DNA of 64,000 nt, taken from NCBI GenBank assembly GCA_963277665.1, contig OY728120.1, forward strand, positions 424,458,138 to 424,522,137, in the 5' to 3' direction. Position numbers and translations under genes: made by a program. Under the pieces are notes generated by a model, which did no database searches, had not been told where the DNA came from, and was given only the letters and a program-made list of their open reading frames with translations. Source of the DNA: Viscum album (lineage: Eukaryota; Streptophyta; Magnoliopsida; Santalales; Viscaceae). Below, piece by piece: positions 20,464-34,100 of the stretch (position 1 is the first letter of the stretch; every line of letters starts with the position of its first letter).

Positions 20464-23400
20464 CATATATCACATTATATAAGTATCTTTGGTATTTATT
20501 TTTTATAAATACATAGATATTTATAGGATTGATATTAATGTGTTCACCCGTCATTTTAGTTTTCCAAATATCATCATGGTCACAAATAGGTATTCAAGAT
20601 AATTCAACTGACTCATATTACTAATATTGAAGATGATGTTTATGAGATTATAAAATCCATATTTATCTGTGAGTATCAGTACCTAAAAAGTTTTTCCATT
20701 ATTCACTCATTATAAATAAAAATGGGTAGATTAGATTTTTTTTGACTTTAGGGATTTTCTAGTGATCATTTGACAGAGGATGACTTCCCATTCAACATCA
20801 CTAAGATTTTTATCAATGCAACAATTGACTTCCAATTCCTTTTCTTCAAGTATGGATACTTTGAGTATAAATAAATCTTAATGGATCCTAAATATGAATA
20901 ACCTAATTGTTTCATGTCTCCCAAGTGACATTATTTTTATTGATTAATTCCATTTTCCTTGAAGAATTTTTGATCAATATATCAGTTATCCATGCAACAT
21001 TTCTTCAATCCATTTATGACTAAGACCGGTGATTGTTATGAGGATGATCTAGTTGTCAAATCATAGAAATGATTTATTTTTCTTGATAACCTAGAAATAG
21101 TTACTATAAAACTAAGGAAATTCATATTGAAGATAAACTCCTTGAAATTTGTTTTTAGGGTAACATTAAGAAATTATTTCAGCATTGTTGTACACCAACA
21201 TGGTATCAAAGTGGATCCATAAAAAATAAATTAAATCTAATACATACCAAATCCTTTAAATAAAAAATCTATGAGAGGGTATCAATGACACCACACATAC
21301 ATTAGAAGAATCATAGAAAACCTCACATGAAATTTCTTACCCTTTTCCATGTCCATGAAAAATGGAGTCACCAATTTGTGGGACGAGTAATCTCAAGATC
21401 ATTTCGAAAATATAAAGTTGTACCTCTCAAGACTGGTAGTATTGATGATTCCTATTGAAGGAAATCCATTCATTCCATATGTGGAAAATTTTTAGTTTTC
21501 ACATGATGAATTTATCTCACAAAATAATCATGTAGGAAAAGAAAATGGATTTTATAATCTCAATAGAACTATTATTGAATCTTAGACTCAATATTCTAAC
21601 ATTGATAAGAATTTCATTGCTTGTCACTTTTTCATTTAGAAATTGAGACTATACTTATGGGATCATAGGGTTCATTTAGTAAACCATATATATCCACTAA
21701 AATATATCATCAATCAACCCATGTTTACTAGTTGGAATAGTGGGAGGAAATCATATTGAAATTTGATATTTAGTTTACACTACATAAAGAAGTCCAAGGG
21801 AAATCATTATGAGTCTATATTATAGCACACCCTACCTAAACAATTATACCAGTAAATATACAATAACCCAATGAAGTGGTATCCTCTAATTGTGAAACAA
21901 CACAGATGTGGGAGACATACATTTATTCCATTTATTGGATTCCAATAAGTAGAAGAATAAATAACTAAACACAATATAGTTATATTGGTAATTTTAATTA
22001 TCTCTCCAAAAATATTGGGTTTCTATATTCTTTTGTGTTTTCATAATTATTCACCAATAATAATGAAAAATATATGGTTCTCATTCATACTTTGTGTTAT
22101 CTCTGTAGGTACTAGTTTACCAATCAAATTTCAAGGGTGATTTAAAATTATAAATCACCCTAATTAATGATAAATATTACATTATGAAATGGGAACTAAT
22201 ACCCTCATCAATGACATATGAGAGATTATGGGAGAATTCAACTCAGCTCCAACACTGTTTTATTTCTTTTGTTCACATAAATCCCATGAAGATTAATTTT
22301 TCTAAATAAGCTATAACCCTAAAAGATCCATTCTGGGATGAAACAGTCATCAATATTAACAATTATAAGATAGTGTACCCATTCATTGGTACTAATGAAG
22401 AAGAAATCAGTGAGATCAGAGACACTCTTGAACAAGGAGAGATGATAACCTTTCCAAATGATATAGTCTTAGGATGGATGTCACCATTATTAAACTATCT
22501 TAAAAGTGTAATTATTTTTTCAGATAAAGACAAAAAGAAACATATTCAATGAATAGAAGTATAATTCATTCTTTATGATATTTAAAATTCATAGAAATTC
22601 CTCTATAATTGAGCCTTTGATGGATCCCTCCTCAGGTGTATCTATTAAGGATAGATCTTCACTATTAGGAATTAAATCCACACTATCACTTATAGTGTTC
22701 AATAATATAAGTCCAAGATCTCCCATAAGATTAAACAAATTGGATACTTATAGTCATCAATAACCAATGATATCATGTAATTCACTGGTAAGTGTCATTA
22801 TTTCCATATGCATGCAAATTTGATCCATCAAGAAATAAATTCATGGGATTACACTAAATATTATTTCTAATTTTCCATGTAGAGAATATATTTCATGGGG
22901 CTATATCCTACATAAATATCTAGGTATTTCAAATACAACCTTACTTCTTCCAAATTCTTCTCACAATTGGTTGAGGCTAATCGCATAAGGAATTTGGGTA
23001 GAATTTAATCAAAAACATCCGGAAATAAAATTTAATTACAATATTGATTTTCTATCACACATTATTAATGATTAATAGAACTAATATCTACTCTTATGAG
23101 TTAATAATTTTGTATTATCAATATAGAATTTAGCCAAACCAATAATTTTTCTTCCAAACATCAGAAAATGGATAGATGTATGATTCCAATTAGACTCGAT
23201 ATAATATAATCCAAGAAATGGTTGATTAGAATAAAATACATTAATTAATAAAATTATTCATGATTTATGGTCCTACCCCACTAGAACTCATAAGACTACA
23301 CAAGGGACCCCATATTACCCAATATATGGGATAAAAGTAGTCCTTCCCATTATGGTTCAGATGACCTCACTTTACATTATCATCTACAACCATCTATCTA

Positions 23401-23690
23401 AAGAATAAAATTTTCAAGAGTGGTTAGATGATCCGGAATGACTCAATGAGAAGATATTGTGCAACCTTCATGACTTATATTTTCATAAAAATTGAGTATC
23501 ATTAGATTTAAATAATAATGTTCACATCCCTTAAGTCTACTATGGAAAGTTGGTATTGGTTATTAGAACTCTAGTTATTCTAGGGAATAGGCCTCCAAAG
23601 TTTGAAACAAAGTGGGAATACCATTATGAACTACAAAATATTTATTAAAAAAGACCTTATTCTTTATAAAAAATTATTGGAGAGTGCATC
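20464..23690 (+). pseudogene. Ancient Tat-lineage gypsy pol relic (RT to integrase)
   Basis: No long ORF survives, but translating piecewise shows Tat pol in the correct order. RT: I-I-K-S-I-F-I-C-E near 20645, T-E-D-D-F-P-F-N near 20780, an eroded catalytic E-D-D-L-V-V-K-S near 21040 where the family has Y-V-D-D, then A-Y-I-R-R-I-I-E-N-L around 21300. RNase H: K-L-R-L-Y and P-L-K-Y-I-I-N-Q-P-M around 21640-21730. Second RNase H: F-T-N-N-N-E-K-Y near 22050. Integrase: an F-D-G-S-L-L-R-C-I equivalent near 22620, H-M-H-A-N-L-I-H near 22810, and the C-terminal G-K-L-V-L-V with F-E-T-K-W-E-Y near 23545-23630. Stops and frameshifts are everywhere and the DNA is AT-rich, as expected from long deamination. 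The relic begins mid-pol because the GC-rich element inserted at 20463. Confidence 0.82.
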
Positions 23691-23739
23691 TTTCCATACA
23701 CTAAGGAAATTTTTCTCAAGGATTAATTTTAAAAAAAAA

Positions 23740-24170
23740 TCATTTTGGTTCATGTTCATCTAATCCAAATTAAGTTAAACTATACATCACATGTCTTAGA
23801 TGAATGAATTTAAACTTCACTATATAAAATCATAGTCATATGATGTAAAACTACATTAAAACATCCTTATCAAGTGATGTTAAAATATAAGGTAAACATA
23901 CATGTTAAATTATGGTATAATATGTGGAAAAAGTCCAAGCTATAACACTTTAAAAAAACAATTCACACTATCCGCACCAAATGATGTAAAACTATATAAT
24001 CAAGTTTTGTTTTCTGTGATCTCAAAAGGCACAGCTCCCAAGCCCTCATTAAATGACATCAAACCTCGTAGTATAACATCCCAATCACATATAGTAAAAC
24101 TACATGAAAATACTCTCATATAATGACAATAAAAAATAGAAAATGTCCTAGTCACATGATGTAAACTTTT
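23740..24170 (+). repeat. Fossil TTTAACGTC-type modules after the relic pol
   Basis: Downstream of the relic integrase, 'atgatgtaaaactacat' and related forms occur near 23838, 23875, 23980 and 24155. With CpG decay undone by eye these resemble ATGACGTTAAACTGCAT, the element-sense form of the modules that directly follow pol in the GC-rich element. The position relative to pol is also the same. The similarity is short and the DNA is AT-rich, so this needs a proper alignment. Confidence 0.45.
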
Positions 24171-26353
24171 ATGATATCTTCCACACCATATATTCCAAAC
24201 CATAGGGTATGTTTTGAAAATTCCTCTATCAGTCACTCTAGTTAAAAATGAATAATCATACAATTTCATTTTTCTTCTCACATCAAGCATGACTTATGTG
24301 AGCTTGAAGTTCATGTTTTATCATTCTATTTATGAAGAATAAGAGTTCCATGAATAAAAAATGGAACAACATGGTTTATTATTCATTACCCTAAACATGT
24401 TAGAGTATCATATTTTATAGGTCCTAAATTCCCTATATGAGAATCATATCTATGTTAAAACAATTTGTGAACAAAATTCTTAGCCCCAAGGATACTAATA
24501 CCACATTTCCTTGCAAATAATCCTGATTTGTATAAGGGTATTTTCATTAAGAACAATGGGTTTCATTAGTCCTTTTACTTTTTGATACATAGTGACATTG
24601 GGATCCTTTATCCTAGGCCTATCCACAATATTAAAAATGTGCCTCCCTAGTGTATAAAATTGATCTGTATAGGGGTCCACTACCTAATTATTGGGGATTA
24701 AAGTTTTATGGATATACTTGTCAGCCTTAAATAATATTTTTCTTAAACTATGGAAGAAAACGCCTCCTTTCTTCTATGTGAGTCCGTTCTAAGTAAGGTC
24801 TTTCAGGGATTTCTTCATCTATAAAACCATGCTAAAATAAATTTTCCCCTTCTATGTATGATCTTGATCATTAAAGTGGATCCTCCTTGAAAATTTTTTG
24901 GTTTGATTCCTACCCACAAATGAAACATAGGAATGTATAAATCCTTTATCCTAGCCTCAACTAAAAACAAAAAAATGATTATTTCCCCTACCTATGAGCT
25001 TGATCTATATTGGGAATTTCTCTCTGTGAACTAATTGTGTTTTGATTCCTAAAACATCAGAAAACATATTAATTCTTGGATCCTTATCTTAGGCCCAACC
25101 GTAACTTCCAAAAAATAAACTTCCTTCTTTTTTGTGTCATGGTTATAAGGTGAGGCCTGACTTTCTTCCCCAACACACAAATATGTTCTATGAAGAAGGA
25201 GCCATGTGATAATTTTTTGTGGCTTAATAAAAGTAATTTCCCTTATATATAAGTTTGATTTGTGTAGATACTCTCGATGCTAGTTCATCCTAGTGATCTA
25301 TTATTAAAAATTACCCTTCCCTATAAGGGATCATGATATATATAAGATTTCTTTCTCCATCACCTAGGGATACAATGATTGGGAAAATGTTAGCTAACTC
25401 AAACATAATTTTTCACCTAAAATGGGATAGAAAATATCCATTAAAATATAAGAACTCTATATGGATTTATTCCTATATTTTATGGGTATTTGATTACACT
25501 TGAATTTCCTATTTTAATCCCAAAAAAAATCCTATAAAAGAACCACTAAGTCATAGTGTATAAAATTCTTTTTTCCCAACAATTTTTCCCTTAAAGGTTC
25601 TACACTGAGAAAAATCCATATCATTTTATGTATGACCCAAATATATAAAAATACACCATATGATGTTCCTCATCATATGAAATGATACTTCATGAAATCT
25701 GAGTCCTTGTTTCTGAATGTTAATACAACATTTTCGCCATTCTATATGACCTTAAACAGTTCAGAGAAGCCTCTTATATGACCCAATTTCCATATATGAG
25801 AACCAAATATATGTAAGAGTTCTAGACATAGGGTTTCTTTATAAAATAAAATGGGATAAAATACCAAATTATAAATATTATTTCCTAATTTTTAGAGTGT
25901 CTCATAAAATATTAGAACTATGGATTACTTCCTTCCTATTATCTCAAGGATATATAGTGATGTCTATATCATATAATCAAGACCCATCCACGAGATTTTA
26001 TTACTCTACACTCCTTTCAAGTAAATTTTAATAGCATAATCATTCCAAAATAATTTCTAAAATGAATCCATTACTTTTATTGAACATAGTTTTTCAAAAA
26101 TCATACTTCATGAATTAACTATATTGGATCACCACACAACTTTCAAACCTATCTATATCAATCATATTCAACTCCAAAGGAAACTTCTACTTGACAATGC
26201 ATACATGCCCCTGATATGTCTCTACATATATTCCCCCTGATATGGCCTATAAAACAGAAAAAATATACATTCTATGGTGGAATATCCTCTAATTTTTTTA
26301 TTTATTCACAACATCAAAAAATAATCCTTCATTTGAATTTGGTCAACAGTCAT
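24171..26353 (+). other. AT-rich 3' region of the Tat relic, no genes seen
   Basis: No coding signal is visible. Degenerate repeats with 'ttcccttctatgtatgatcttgatc'-like sequence recur near 24636, 24845, 24985, 25235 and 25315. 'cctttatcctaggcc'-like segments recur near 24607, 24943 and 25080. A segment at 24898-24932 ('tggtttgattcctaccc' and 'acataggaatg') resembles the element-sense 39-nt hairpin of the GC-rich Tat element. 'cctataaaagaacc' at 25529 could be a fossil LTR TATA box. No LTR boundary could be fixed. Confidence 0.4.
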
Positions 26354-26694
26354 AGTAACCCCCAAAAATGTTAAAATAAGAACATTGTTTTTAAAAATGA
26401 GTATGATACAAAACACCAAACATGTAAGGGAATATAATATCTGGGGACCTTATAATATAATTACCATTTTATAAAAATTAATCTATATTTAAATGTATGT
26501 TATACTAAGTTATCATGTGTTGCACGCACCAATAAGTTTTTTTGAGGACTTGTGTTGCACGTTAGACCAAGTTTTACTTAACAACAATATATTATTAAAA
26601 TATTTTATTTAATATAATAAGACTTAACCTAGATATTAAATTAGATATTTAGAATAGTATTAACTAACATAGTAAAATATATGGTATTCACAAA
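26354..26694 (+). repeat. Left LTR of the old element, first part
   Basis: Matches 60761-61100: shared 'aacaccaaa(c/t)atgtaa', 'ggaatataatat', 'acaacaatatatta' and 'aatataataagac(t/c)taac' in the same order. The match stops after 'cacaaa' at 26694 and resumes at 54803. Confidence 0.72.
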
Positions 26695-27620
26695 TCTATT
26701 ATATATACTAATCCCGGCATTAAATCTACCGCGTGTTAATCTCACGATCCTCCAAATCATATTTCTCATACATTCCCTTCCACCATTAACCCACATCGCC
26801 CCTCCACTTAGCTACTCTACCATTATGTGCCTCCCACTCCCACTCATGGTCGGGCACTCCTGCTGAGGGTTTCATGCTACGCAACCTATACTCCCCTCAC
26901 CCCCGCCTCCATCCTCCTACCTCTCTCAGTCAACCTGCACTCCATCAACCACATTCTCCTACTCTCAGTTTCAAATCAACACTGTAGTGTTCCTTCTCCC
27001 GCATGGGCTTAAAATCTTCATGACCTAGGGTTCCTGCAATTCCATGTCATCATCGTCCTCCATCCCCCATTTACCTCCACTCCACCAAGGCATCCCGCAT
27101 ATTACTATAGGCTACGGACTGTCGTAACCCTCCTTCACATCATTCCTATTTTATTCCATCCCAGTACCACTGTCCTCCTTCCCCCACTCCAATTTCTATC
27201 AGATTTTCTCCGGCTTGTGATTTACTTCAGAGCCACTCTACTTGAAATTTCTCGATCGCAATTTCACGCGAAAGATTTCAGAGTACCTTTGTTCTCCTAC
27301 TCTAGCGATTTCCATCAGAACTGCTCCTGCTCTCTCTCCCTCTCTTTATTTTTTGCTCTCAATTTCCCTCAACATGTCCCACTCCCGATATCCCTTATTC
27401 TAAATTTATCTCCTTTGTATCATTCCCCTTTCAATCCGGTATGAATCTATCACTTCAAACCACCACCATCTTTCTATTTTAGTGGGCAGTTCAACGTTTG
27501 ACCCAGTATTTTCTAAATTATGATTCATTCAATACCATCCTATTGGGTTCTACATAAATAAAGAAAACTATGTTGGCAGTCAGAGTTCTCTGACATCAAC
27601 TATTCATAGCTTTGGTTTTT
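26695..27620 (+). other. Pyrimidine-rich 5' part of the Helitron-like insertion
   Basis: C/T-rich sequence (26740-27430, with runs such as 'ctctctccctctc') is clearly different from its AT-rich surroundings. It ends shortly before the first 3.52 kb unit. It resembles a plant promoter/5' untranslated region and may be captured from a gene. The short ORFs here (26681-27444) show no recognisable domain. Confidence 0.4.
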
Positions 27621-30600
27621 GAAGCAGAGTTCAACACCTCCTTCACATTTCTCTTCCCTCTAGAACTGTTTTTGGGTATCCCTTTAATAATCAATTCCAT
27701 CATTGTCGATTCAGACTACTACTATTTATTTGACCTTTATATTCTCACCAGTGATGCCATGTTATCTGTGAATATCAACTCTTCAAGCACGCCTTTGAAT
27801 TATGGAATGAATGTCTTCGATTTACATGCATGGAGGAGGAAAAACATAAGAGATTCATATCATTTATGGATCAAGAAGGTTTTATCCTATTGTTTTTAGC
27901 TACTAATTTTTCATTTGGATTTTATATATGGTTAATGACTCATCAATTTTATATTGTGTAGAACTCAAGGGGTTAATGCTGCACCGATAATGATGTGCTT
28001 CTAGAGTTTGCCTTGAAAGCACATGAATTTGACTTCAATGTGTTCAAATTTCTGATAACTAAAATCATGTAAAGAATGAAGTTGTTGAAGTTAATATCAC
28101 TAAAGTTGAGAAATTTTTATATTGTCATAATGATTTGAATGAGTCTATTGTTAAGAGGGGATTCAAGTTTTTGTTGAATGTTATTTTGGTCCATGAAAAA
28201 GATGAACAGATTATTGGTGGCTTTGTGTCTTATAAATATTTTAATCAATTCCTCCTCAGAACGATTTCCTTGTAGGTTAAATTTCAATATGTCTTTATGT
28301 AGTAATATTTTATTGTAGTATTTATATATTGATTTATTTTAGTAGACCTAATACCCATATTTCTAAAAAATCCATTTCTCTTTCCATGTTTTCAAAACAT
28401 AATCTACTATGTTACATGGATATTTCAAATTGTATGTTTCAATGATTTTATTTCCATTTCTTATTTGAAATTTATATAACATCATTTTTAGTATTTTAAT
28501 TTGTTTAGAATAAATTTTAATTCCTCTTCATATATAATTTATTCTTACTACTACATTGCTGAAGTCTAAGAACAGTGGGAAGACATGTTATAGAGATCTT
28601 TGGAGTAGATGAGGTAGATTTTGAACATTGTTTCTATTTTGAGACTACAAGAGTAGGGAGTTTAGTATATATAGTTTTTCAATTCCTTTTGAGTTGGGAT
28701 TAGCTACATGTAGATGTATATTCAAGCAGTGATTACTTAGGGGTTGAGGTAGTTGGGACCTCCTATATTATTTGAAACAACAAATATTTGTTCCTTCAGA
28801 GCTCACAAATACAGGTTAGGATTTCCCCATTGCATAGAATCATCTGGTTACCAAATGCATCATGCATATAGTAATTTCATCTACCTATCTACTCTATAAA
28901 AAATTTCTCCACTATTCTTCATTTAATTTGACTCTATTCTTACTAAATTCCCATAATGTTTTACAATCCATTTCCAATCCATCTTCTTTATTAATTCATT
29001 AATTAGGGAACTACTACATTTTTTCATCCAAATATTATTTACAACATTCTATATTGACAGAGAATAAAAGATAATTGATCTTCAATAGGCCTGCTTAGCC
29101 ACAAGTTCTTTTCAACTCCCTATAAACCTTTTTTTATTCCTTATACTCTTCTTCCCCCTATGTTCATAGGTTGTTTTTTATGAATAGAATGTAAATTGAA
29201 CTTATTTTCCATTTACTATTTTCTAAACCTCACTTAAGTGCTCCAGGAAACCATATTTCTCTCAAACAACATCCATCATTACTAGTCCAATGAAAGAAAA
29301 AATAAAACAACTATTGGGATCTTATAATTAACATAGTATGATACAGAAAGTCTAAATCTGAAGGAAACATTAGGGTTATTAAAAACTTTTGTTACTATCA
29401 ATTTTTAAAACCTCATTTCAAATTTCCCCATATGGGAGAACATTCATTACTATTTCATTATTTTCAAATCATAATATACTATGTTACAATGGTCGTTTCA
29501 ACTTTCATGTTTCATTTATTTCATTTCATTTTCTTATTGGAAATTTTTGTTACATTATTTTTACTATTTAATCTATTGAGAAAAAATTATAAATCATGTA
29601 TGTATATAATTTTTTCTTAATACTATAGGAAATAATTCTGAGAAGAATGGGAATACATGTTTAATTATATTGAGTAGAACAACAATACATTTTTTTAAAT
29701 TATTTAGAAAAGTATTACTTGAAATAATATTGAATAGCCCCATGATTTTGGTAACAAATGACATTTGATTATGTTAATATTTTCATGTTGTTGTAGTGTA
29801 TCTTGTCTTTAGGTGTTTTATAGTTGTCATTATGTTCAGAAATTGACTTCTCTTTTAGTAAGGGTGGATCTTCAGGGCATTGTGGGGTTTCCAACTATAA
29901 TGTACTAGAAAATATGAAACTTCTCCTAGAAAATATATTGTCGAGGGATGTATTTCATGGGAACCTACTCTCTTGGATACTTCTCCATCCCCACTCACAT
30001 GTCCATATTGTTCTAAAAACATGTCAGGGAAGTTCTTGGATGTATTCTTCCCTATATACTTTTTGACTTTATCTCTTCTCGATACAGGTGCTCAATGTAT
30101 ACAGGGATGTTCCAATATTGAAATGATATCCTTAAAGAATAAGGTATATATGTATCCCTTCCTTTCTGTATAGATATTGTTGACTGTTTCAGATGATCTT
30201 GAAGTTAAAGATTCAGTAAAAAGGTACAATGTGATTATCCTTTCTATTATCAACTATTTTAATGGTCTCTATATTTAATCTACTTTTTTGTAATAATATA
30301 CACCACTAATTTATGCATTAAATATATTCAATATAATCAGTTTTAATCCTAAGTTTTGATCCTTCATACAAGGGGACAAGGTGAAGTAACACTAGATTTG
30401 GAGGAATACACCATCGTGGAAGGTACAACGTGAATATCATTTAAAAAACTACAGTTTTTGTTACCTCTCACACCATTATTTTTAAAATTAAATGCTTGTG
30501 TGAAACCATATTGTAATATTTTTTTGGTTTCAAGAATATATTCAATATGTTCAAATTCACATGTATATTGTTCATGTTTCAATGTTCATTAATATTAATT

Positions 30601-31144
30601 CTTCTTTAAATTGTCTGTTACATCATATATATTTTTTTTAAATTGTACAAATGAATCTGTATTCTGTTTCATATAAAATTGATGTTTAATACTATTATGA
30701 TAATGTCTTAGAAACTGATACAACTATTAGTTATAATTTAAATAGTGAGTTAATTCCTTTATAGGTTTTTTTTGACGCAAATTTAGAATGGATGCATATG
30801 ATGTGATCATTACAACTATTGTAGAAATAGATTGGGTGATAAATCATTAGTAAACATTACCAGTGTTGGGATGGTCTTCGTCTAACATACAAGGTCACAT
30901 GGTGTAGTTAGACCTCAGTTTGGAGAAATACCCATCCTGTAAAGGGATGTAGCGATACATTTTGGAGCTATGGATCATTAAGAATTAGTTATATCACTGA
31001 CATTGGATTAATTTTTATTATTTGATAATGAAGCATGAATTGGATGTCAAATCTTACCTGCATAAAAACATATTACCAATGCACATATCTATAATGATCA
31101 GTTTACATGTGTGGGTGTGTTAGTTATCATTATACATCATATAG
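27621..31144 (+). repeat. 3.52 kb tandem unit, copy 1, with exon-like blocks
   Basis: First of three head-to-tail copies. AT-rich spacers separate blocks that look like exons. Block A, 27621-27899, includes N-I-N-S. Block B, about 27960-28280, starts after a splice-like 'tgtgtag' and includes E-F-D-F-N-V-F-K-F. Block C, about 28590-28790, includes E-I-F-G-V-D-E-V-D-F. Block D, about 29905-30150, includes Y-I-V-E-G-C-I-S-W-E-P, C-P-Y-C, L-S-L-L-D-T-G-A-Q and a splice-like end. Block E, about 30370-30425, includes G-E-V-T-L-D-L-E-E-Y. I do not recognise the parent gene. The C-x2-C plus L-S-L-L-D-T-G-A-Q pattern faintly recalls OB-fold DNA-binding proteins, which is speculation. Stops and shifts in several blocks mean it is not a working gene. 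Confidence 0.7.
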
Positions 31145-34100
31145 GAAGCACAGTTCAGCACCTCCTTCACATTTCTCCTCCCTCTTGCACCATTGCTGGG
31201 TATCCCTTTGATAATCAATTCTGTCATCGTTGATTCAGACTAATACTATTTATTCGACCTCTATCTTGTCACTAGTGATGCCATGTTATCCATGAATATC
31301 AACTCCTTCGAGCACACCTCCGAATTATGGAATTAATTTCTTCGATTTAAATGCATGGAGGAGGACAAACATAAGAGATTAATGTCATTTATAGCTCAAT
31401 AATGTTTGTTCCTATTGTTCTTTAGAAACTAATTATTCATTTATATATTATATATATTAAGGACTCATCGATTTTATTTTATGTATAACTCAAGGGGTTT
31501 ATGTTTCAGTGATAATGATGCATTTTTGGAGTTTGATTTGAAAGCACGTGAATTTGACTTCAATGTGTTCAAATTTGTGATTACTGAAAACCATATAAAG
31601 AATGACGTTGTTGAAGGTAGTATAACTAACTTTGAGAAATTATTATACTATTATAATGATTTTATTGAGTTTATTGTTTAGAGGGGATTCAAGTTTTTGT
31701 TTCTAGTTTTTTGGTCCATGAAAAAGATGAACTGATTATTGGTGGCTATGTGTCTTATATATCTTTTAATCAATTATTCCTAAGAATGAAAGCCTTGTAG
31801 GTTAAACTTTGATATGTATTCATATATTAATATTTTATTATACTATTTATATTTTGATTTATTTTTTAGACCTGATACCCATATGTCGAAACAATCGTTT
31901 TTTCCATGTTTTCAAAACCTAATCTACTATGTTACAATGGATATTTCAACTTTCATTTTCATTGATTTTATTTCCTTTTCTTATTTGAAATGTATGTTAC
32001 TTCATTATTACTATTTTAATTTTTTGAGAATAAATTTTAATTCCTCTTCATATATAATTTATTCTTACTAATATATTGGTGATGTATGAGAATAGTGTGA
32101 AGACATGTTTCAGAGATCTTCGGAGTAGATGAGGTAGATTTTCAACATTGCTTCTATTTTGAGACTACAAGAGTATAGAGTTTAGTAGGTATTGTTTTTC
32201 AATTAATTTTGAGTTGGGATCAGATACATGTTGATGTATATTCAATAAGTGATTACATAGGGGTCGAGGTAATTGGAAACTCCAATATTATTTGAAACTA
32301 AAAATTTTTGTTCCTTCGCAGCTCACAAATACAGGTCAGGATTTCCCTATTGCACAGAATCAACCCCCAACCAAGAACATCATGCATACAGTAATTTCAT
32401 CATCCAATCTACTCTGTAAAAATTTTCTCCACTTTTAATATTTTAATTTGACTCTATTCATACTAAGTTTCCATAATGTTTTACAATCTATTCCCAATAC
32501 ATCTTCTTTCCTGATTCAATAATTAGGGAACTAATTTATTTTTTCATCCAACATTTATTTACAACATTATCTATTTAGAATGAATAAATAGCCAATGATT
32601 TGAAATAGGTATTCTTAGCCACAGGTTCTTTTCAACTCCCTATAAACTTTTTTTATTATTCCTTATATTCTTCTTCCCCCTATGTTAATAGGTTGTTTTT
32701 TAATTATAAATGTAATGTGAACTTATTTTTAGTTTTATATTTTCTAAACATTAAATAACTGTTGTAGGAAACTATATTACTCTGAAACAACATCCATGAT
32801 TGCTGGTCCATTGCAAGAAAAAATAAAAAACTATTGGGATCATATAGTTGACATAGTATGATGCAGATTGTCTGAATCCAAAGAGAACATCAGTGCTGTT
32901 AAAAACATTAGTTACTATCATATTTTTAAACTACATTTCAAATTTACCCATATGTGAGAACATTAATTTCTATTTTATTGTTTTCAAAACATAATATACT
33001 ATGTTACAATAGCTATTTCAACTTTCATGTTTCATTGATTTCATTACTTTTCTTATTTGAAATTTATGTTAAATTATGTTTACTATTTAATATATTGAGA
33101 ATAAATTTTAATTCATGTTCATATATAATTTATTCTTACTAATACAGAAATGAATTTTGAGAACAATTGGAAAAAATGTTTCATTTTATTAAGCAGAACT
33201 GCAGCACATTTTTTCGAATGATTCAGAAATTTATTATTTGAAATATTATTGAATAGTCTCATGCTTTGGGTAACAAACAAAAATTGATTATGTTAATATT
33301 TTCATGTTTTTGTAATTCATCTCGTCTTTAGGTGTTTCATAGTTTTCATTATGTTTATAAATTGACATCTCTTTTATTAAGGGTGGATCTTAAGGGCATT
33401 GTGGGGTTTCCAACTATAGTGTAATGGAAAATATGAAACTTCTCCTTAAAAATCTATTTTATAGGAATGTATTTCATGGGAACCTACTCTGTTGGATATG
33501 TCTCTATCCCCACTCACCTATCTATATTGTTATAATAACATGTGAGGAAAGTTCCTGGATGTATTCTTCCCTATATACATTTTGACTTTATCTCTTCTCG
33601 ATAGAGGTGCTCATTATAAACAGGGATGTTCCAATCCTGAAATGATATCCTTAATGAATAAGGTATACATGTATCCCTTACTTTATGTGTAGATATTGTT
33701 TCTTGTTTTGGATGATCTTTAAGTTTAAGATTCAGTAAAAAGGTACAATGTGATTATCCTTTCTATTTTCTACTATTTTAATAGTCTCTAAATTTAATCT
33801 ACTTTTATTTTTAAATTATATACCACTAATTTATTCTTTCTATATATTCAATATAATCAATTTTAATGTCAAGAATTGATTCTTTATACAAGGGTAAAAT
33901 GTTAAATAACACTAGATTTGGAGGAATACACCATCATTAAAGGTACAATGTGAATATCATTTTAAAAACTACACTTTTTGTTACCTCTCACACTATTATT
34001 TTCGAAATTAAATGCTTCTGTGGAAACATTTTGTAATATTTTTTTGGTTTCAAGAATATATCCAATTTGTTCAAATTCACATGTATATTGTACCCATTTC

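Noticed and set aside
19946..20516. Overlapping Arg/Ser-rich frames of up to 178 codons at the LTR end
   Set aside because: They run across the LTR boundary and the tandem enhancer-like repeat; no domain and no conservation expected.
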